DNA of 64,000 bases from Nymphaea colorata (lineage: Eukaryota > Streptophyta > Magnoliopsida > Nymphaeales > Nymphaeaceae), in the NCBI RefSeq assembly GCF_008831285.2, contig NC_045138.2, forward strand, positions 33,699,934 through 33,763,933, given 5' to 3'. This document shows, piece by piece, positions 59,100-64,000 of this stretch. Numbering within the stretch: the stretch's first letter is position 1; each line of letters starts with the position of its first letter. The notes beneath the pieces are model-generated. The model worked only from the letters and a program-made list of their open reading frames with translations, did not search any database and was not told the DNA's origin. The position numbers were made by a program, and so were the translations under genes.

Positions 59100-59432
59100 C
59101 TATACATTTTCTTCAGGACTCTCCCTTCTAGTGACCCGAACATAACAAACAACTGCAATAATCATAGCAGTACCAAGCCCACCAAGAATAACACCACCAC
59201 CAGCAGCAGATGAACTGCTCTCATGATGATGACCAAGCCTCCGAGCTGCTGCCGGTGCCTCTGCCATCACTGCAATGTGTCTGACAATCTCATCTCCTAT
59301 AGGAGGAGTAGCTGCCCCCTCTGTGCTTGGTGCCGATTGATCCGTTTGCACTCCAGGTGCATCTGATGCCGTTGAGACTACACAAGTTGCTGCTATAACT
59401 AAGCAAATCAGCTGCCACTGAGCCATCGACAT
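59100..59432 (-). CDS. Small membrane protein with signal peptide, paralogue 3
   Basis: A 110-residue single-exon protein, closest to paralogue 2. It has the signal peptide WQLICLVIAATCVVSTAS, a variable Thr/Ser/Pro linker, then ARRLGHHHESSSS, then the helix GGGVILGGLGTAMIIAVVCY and the tail VRVTRRESPEENV. The helix has small-residue spacing (GGxxLGGLG) that can favour helix packing. TATAAAAG lies 100 bp upstream and the 34-bp shared element about 215 bp upstream. The strict conservation of the RRLGHH motif outside the membrane suggests a functional or processed peptide, but that is inference. Confidence 0.82.
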   Translation of the reverse strand: MSMAQWQLICLVIAATCVVSTASDAPGVQTDQSAPSTEGAATPPIGDEIVRHIAVMAEAPAAARRLGHHHESSSSAAGGGVILGGLGTAMIIAVVCYVRVTRRESPEENV

Positions 59433-59531
59433 GATAGCGATCCTCCAAAGGTATTAGAGAAGGAGCAGCAGAGCTATAATGGATGATGTTTCGTCTCTGC
59501 GTTGTGCAGGAATGAGTGCACCCGTGTATGC

Positions 59532-59539
59532 CTTTTATA
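59532..59539 (-). promoter_or_regulatory. TATA box of small membrane protein 3
   Basis: TATAAAAG on the minus strand, 100 bp before the start codon. Confidence 0.65.
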
Positions 59540-59647
59540 GTGCTTCCTTGCCGATCTTCGTGATCTCTATGTTCAATTATTGAACCAGTAAGAAGCAATA
59601 ATTATTGAACTAGTGGAATCTATTGATAGACCGAAGCATCATGTGAC

Positions 59648-59681
59648 GTGTTGGCTTGGTTGGTACTTGTGTTTAATATTT
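59648..59681 (-). promoter_or_regulatory. Conserved 34-bp upstream element, copy 2
   Basis: Identical to 54,027-54,060. See that entry for placement. Confidence 0.6.
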
Positions 59682-59745
59682 AGTGAGCAGTAGAACAATC
59701 AAAGCGACATATTTGTATTGGGAGATAATGACAGGTTGCCGACTT

Positions 59746-59811
59746 GTTTTTTTGAGATTGAGAAATCTATATCCACCGGTTTTTTTGAGATTGAGAAATC
59801 TATATCGACCG
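59746..59811. repeat. 33-bp tandem duplication
   Basis: Two adjacent 33-bp units containing GAGATTGAGAAATCTATAT, differing at one base (CCACCG versus CGACCG). Confidence 0.85.
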
Positions 59812-59829
59812 GTGCCAGATCTTGTGATG

Positions 59830-62181
59830 TCTAGATAGAGTAAGTTATAAGATGCTACTTTCTTAGTACTACAGTTTTCAATCACCATATAGTTCATGAT
59901 TTGCATGTTTTTGAAGCAGTACTGATGTTGGAGATATCGGATCTTTTATTTACCATGTATATATATATAAACATTCTAATACATTTATAAAAAAACACAT
60001 TTTGATGTAAAACATGGTTTGGATCAACTTGTTTTTATAGGAACCAGGTGCTTGCAAAATGAAGAAGAATGAACTGATCTTGTACATTTCTCAAACTCTT
60101 TGTACAAAGCATTTACTTGTTACTAATAAAGTTAAATAAATAGACGGGGCCGGCAATAAACAAGCACGAACCATTTCCCAGCGAAACTCTTTCCCGGTCG
60201 ATCACCCGCTCTTCGGACTTTTTGCCGTAAAATTAGGGGGTTCCTTTTTTTTCTTGTCATTCAGAATCCATCCTTCCGATTTGCCGGAATTCGTGTTCGT
60301 AACTGATCATTATCGGCCGCCTTTGCTGGCTCTAGCTGATTAGGAAGGAGCAACAAAGGCTCAACAGCTGAGGGGAAAGTTCATCGACTGACGGCAAACT
60401 GCAAAAATCGACGCCCTCCCCTCCGCTTGGCACCTTTTTTTTTTTTTTTTTCATTTTGTAAGTTAAAAACTTACAAAAAGAATGCGACGAGGAACAGAGC
60501 GAAATTATAAAACGTTTGAACACAGCATTACTAATTGTCATCAAGTTTGAACACTACCCAATTGTCCTTGGGAAAGCTTTGCATAAAAAGAAAAGGTTTT
60601 TTAATCATAAGAGGAACATGTATGATTTCATTCAACATAAATTTATATCCACAACCATCAACGGAACATTGGCTCTAGTTCAGCTGTCTCCGCGGCTCCA
60701 AAAGCATGGGGAAATTGCACCAAAAGGTTGCTCCCAGTATTAGAGATTGACAAACCTGTTCTACTACCAACTTTGATTGATTCTAAACTTGAGATTCCGA
60801 GTACGTGCTTAGAGCATTTAGATTCAGGCTAATGTGGTGTGTCGCATCATAGTTTAAGTACAAGAGTTGTCACCTGAAACAAGGCTATTCATAGCTGTGT
60901 GACGAACATGAGGAAGGACGTTACGTTGTTTTACTGAGATTACAATTTGAAACAGGTTTTCCGACAATTCTCAACTGGTCAGAGATCATCTTAGCAGATT
61001 GCATGTACTCATTAATCGATGTGCTGCCTTTTTTTAAGCATTGAATCTATTCTTTTAATTGCAGATTCCACACCTTAAGCCAGGTTTCCGAACCCATTAC
61101 TTGGTTGCGAACAGACTCAGAAAGTGACGAGATGATCCAACTTTAGGTGAAGCTGCAAAGTCGCCAGCCATTGGCCATTGCAGCTCTCATGCCAACACAA
61201 ATTCTCATTAGATTCACTGTTCTTTATTAACTACATGTAATCAATTGCGTGGATAAGACAGATAGACTTGATTGAACAATACATAGAACAGCAGAATGCC
61301 ACATGGACTGTGGGTTACTTAGCAGCTTGTGGCCTACGAGAGAAGAAAACTGCATATATCCTGCAATTGATTGTGACTTGCAAATTGACAACATTGTTGC
61401 ATTAGTCTCAAAATTGTATATGTAAAAATTGGAATGATGGACAAGAAAAACAAAGTAAATCTGTACTCTTGTAAACACAGTTTTTGTTGCAATAGAATTT
61501 ATTTATGAATTAGTGGTCTCATTCTCTATTATAAAATTTGCTTTCTCGAGATAGCTAGCTTTATCGCTGATGTAAATATTAAGTGAACGTTTCATGGATT
61601 GGAATCAAAATTCCTTCTCAAACTGAAATGGAATCAAATTTCTATGTTTCAGTTTCTTGATTCCAAAAATAAAATATATCGTTTGTCTAATAATTTTAAT
61701 TTTTTAAAATTAAGTATTTTGATTCTAAAATTGTGTGATTATGAATATATCAAATGCCCCTTAAAGTGACACCGCTAAATGGTTCATGTTACCTAAGTAG
61801 CGATGTCACTATTAGTGATAGAAACATTAATAATGGCAATGGTTTAGCCGTCGCCATATCTCATATTTGTCGTAGTGTTTGTGTGATATCTCAAAAATTA
61901 GGTTTTGCATGATTGTATAATATTTATAAGAATAGTGGATGGAACAAACAGACACAGTGTTCTCGTTCCTAAAAAACAGGTGGAACAATAATGGTCGGAC
62001 ACATGTATGTCTCGTCCTCCCGAAGCCACCCACCCTTCAGGAGACTACATAAATTAAAGGAAAATTTTACGAAACACCGCCCAACTGGATAATATCTAGC
62101 GGTGTCGGGCTCAGGGAGAGGGGAGAGAAGAGTATCCTTGCGGAAGGGAACGTTTCCCGGCGGCCGGAGGCTATCAGAAAG
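59830..62181. other. Spacer upstream of the 62,182 gene
   Basis: AT-rich, with a T-tract at 60,437-60,450. A diverged inverted or MITE-like stretch at about 61,595-61,770 has repeated GGAATCAAA and TTGATTCC words. The last 120 bp turn GC-rich and are the probable promoter and 5' UTR of the next gene. Confidence 0.4.
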
Positions 62182-62537
62182 ATGGGAGGAGGGACGATGA
62201 GGGCGGTTGGAAGGGTATTTGGCGTCGGAGCGGTTCGGGGTGGGGCGGTGATCCCCCGGATGCAGCAGCCCTCGGGCGTCCGGAGATCGTCTTATCCGTC
62301 CTCAACGTCCGTCTCCTCTGCAGGAGACGGCGATAAGGGGAAAGTCGTTGTCTCCTCTCCGGGAAACGCGGAAACTTCAGTAGCGCGGGGAGCGTCCTGG
62401 GAGAATGACGATTGGGAGTTTGCTGACTGCGATCTCTTCGAGCCGGAAATTCCACCACCGAGGTTCGTTTTCGGACCGCCGGCATCTTGGGAGGAGGCTG
62501 TCAAGGCCACCGAGGAGCTAAAGGAGACGGTGAATAA
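62182..62537 (+). CDS. First exon of an unrecognised, probably organelle-targeted protein (partial)
   Basis: The frame opens MGGGTMRAVGRVFGVGAVRG and runs 118 codons plus two bases to a donor (AATAA|GTAAGA); without splicing it would stop one codon later. The first 45 residues are rich in Arg, Gly, Val and Ser with no acidic residue, as in a mitochondrial or plastid presequence. After a Ser/Asp-rich linker comes an acidic segment, WENDDWEFADCDLFEPEIPP, then RFVFGPPASWEEAVKATEELK, which looks like the start of a helical domain. GC content is far above the surroundings, consistent with a 5' exon. No second exon is recognisable in the remaining 1.46 kb, so the gene probably continues beyond the window. 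Confidence 0.7.
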
Positions 62538-64000
62538 GTAAGAATCTTATACCATACGGTTTCTTTCCATAGGTTTTTCTTCGTTTCTAGTTGTTGTATG
62601 TTCATCTTGTGAAGTTTTAGCGTGATCATGGCGACGGAGTAACTGTATGGGCTTCATTTCCGGCATCTCTGCATTTTGTTTATCGAGATGCTTGTGTTGA
62701 TGGTATTTCTTAGTTTCCTTTCGGAATATTGGTTCAAAGATGGGTTAGGACTTTCTTGGTAGATATCCAAAAATTCCATAGTTTGTTCAAATTCGATGAT
62801 ATTTTTCTCTGTTTTTTATGTTTGCATTCATTTTCTTGGGCTGTTTACGGTTTGTTTGAAATCCTGTGGTCAAGTATTGGTCCTTTCTTAGCTACTTCTT
62901 TCCTACCCTATCATCGGCGTGGTAGAAAAAGGAATTTTTTTCTGCTTCTTCGCGTCTTTACAGCTATCTAAATGTTCCTTTTGGGGTTACTGGTTCTACC
63001 TTTGGCATTGCGGACGCTGTTTTTGAGTCTGGGCTATTGGTCTAACTTTAGCGTTAATAATTTTCTTATTAGGTTTAGGGCCTGTTTGGATGGAGGGAAT
63101 GGGAAAGAAATGGAGAGAAAGGTTTATCAATCCTGTATTTAGTTGGTTAATGAGGAAGAAGGGAAAGTAAAGGAAAACAAAAAAACATGTTTGGTTGCAA
63201 GGGAAATGGAAGGAAAGGAACAGAAAGGAAGGATCCAAAATTGGAAGGAAAGGAACAGTGTTTTTGATGATGTCGGATGGGATATAATGGAGCATTGAGA
63301 CTGTGGAACTCTGTTCTTACTTGGCGGTTGGCTGGCAGGCGGTCTCAAAGAGAAGCATTGTTTTCTGGTTCTAGACAGTGTTGAAATCTCTGTCAATTAT
63401 TTTTTTATTTTGGAAGTTAGACTCACCTTAAATATCGAACTATATGAAAAGCTAGACTCACCTTAAATATCGAACTATATGAAAAGCTAGACTCACCTTA
63501 AATATCGAACTATATGAAAAGTAATAAAGTTTGGAAGAATATTTTTTTAAAACTTAAATGTCTTAAAGTCGTTTGTCTCGCATGACTGCCAAGATAATGT
63601 TTTCATAAAGATGTGAAAATTTGAAAATTTTTTTGATACTTCTACTAAATTAATGGTTGAAAGTATCATACCTTAGCATTTTGATGTTTTCAATATGATG
63701 TCTTGCTTGTCCAAATTGCAATTAGTTGGTTGGATTAGATATGAACGGATCTTTGTTCCAAACCAACGAGTGGTTGGTCAAAGTAGTCAATTGGTCACTG
63801 CAGTCATTGGTCAACTAACTAATCCCTGAACTATAAATGTATATGTGCATTCTTAATAAAGGTTTAATTTTTCTGTATCTTTTCTCCATATGAATATATG
63901 TATTTTATTTATTCAACTTGGGCCGAGTTGAACTGGCTAGTCCTAATTAAGTTTTTAGGGTCTTTGAAAACCTGTGTCCAACTTCTAATTTTGACGACGT
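62538..64000. other. Putative first intron of the 62,182 gene
   Basis: AT-rich, with no recognisable exon. It includes a purine-rich segment at 63,072-63,255 starting GGGCCTGTTTGGATGG, a word common at the ends of plant non-autonomous DNA transposons, but no matching inverted end was found. Confidence 0.4.
63418..63522. repeat. 35-bp tandem repeat, 3 units
   Basis: Three head-to-tail units at 63,418, 63,453 and 63,488, each holding ACTCACCTTAAATATCGAAC; they are identical except for the last base of the third. Confidence 0.95.

Noticed and set aside
1-64000. Bacterial-type operons, CRISPR arrays or phage genes
   Set aside because: None seen; spliced plant genes and plant transposons account for the coding content.

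Overview
The window is nuclear DNA of a flowering plant. The evidence is spliced genes with GT-AG introns, amino acid permease and PI31 genes of plant type, a chromovirus-like LTR retrotransposon family, a decayed plant LINE, a nuclear tRNA-Ser gene, many microsatellites and long AT-rich spacers. I cannot name the species.

Left two thirds (about 1-39,840): a segmentally duplicated amino acid permease (AAP) cluster on the + strand. Copy A (5032-8599) and copy C (31814-35394) are intact seven-exon genes, each encoding 466 residues. Copy B (10829-14404) has the same exon sizes but an in-frame TAG in exon 6, and a MITE-like insertion ends 14 bp before its start codon. Copy D (36035-36448) is only a last exon, a B/C mosaic left by a deletion and a conversion or crossover. 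The B-type segments carry two different broken pieces of the neighbouring PI31 gene, each joined to an unidentified exon-like segment (16216-16350; 39465-39600). A degenerate LINE (about 36,729-38,790) lies between copy D and its B-type tail.

Between the two AAP blocks (16,853-27,753) is a young LTR retrotransposon array with the structure LTR-gag-LTR-gag-LTR on the minus strand. It is bounded by one 5-bp target duplication (CAACA), has an initiator-Met primer site and a polypurine tract, and has no pol. It fits the non-autonomous, gag-only 'TR-GAG' class related to Tekay/Del chromoviruses. One gag is intact; the other is frameshifted before its zinc knuckle.

Centre (40.4-46.4 kb, minus strand): a tRNA-Ser(AGA) gene and a complete nine-exon PI31/PTRE1 proteasome-regulator gene (302 residues), reconstructed exon by exon with consistent phase.

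Right third (46.4-64 kb): gene-poor spacer with a purine-rich minisatellite; three dispersed paralogous single-exon genes on the minus strand for tiny membrane proteins (signal peptide, RR-[LF]-G-x-H motif, C-terminal helix ending CY[VI]RVTR), two of which share an identical 34-bp upstream element; and, on the + strand, the first exon of an unrecognised, probably organelle-targeted protein at 62,182 that continues beyond the window.

The most interesting items are the family of small membrane proteins with its conserved upstream element, the tandem TR-GAG array, and the chimeric orphan exon D, which could serve as an alternative last exon for AAP-C. All comparisons were made by eye; no alignment or database search was run.
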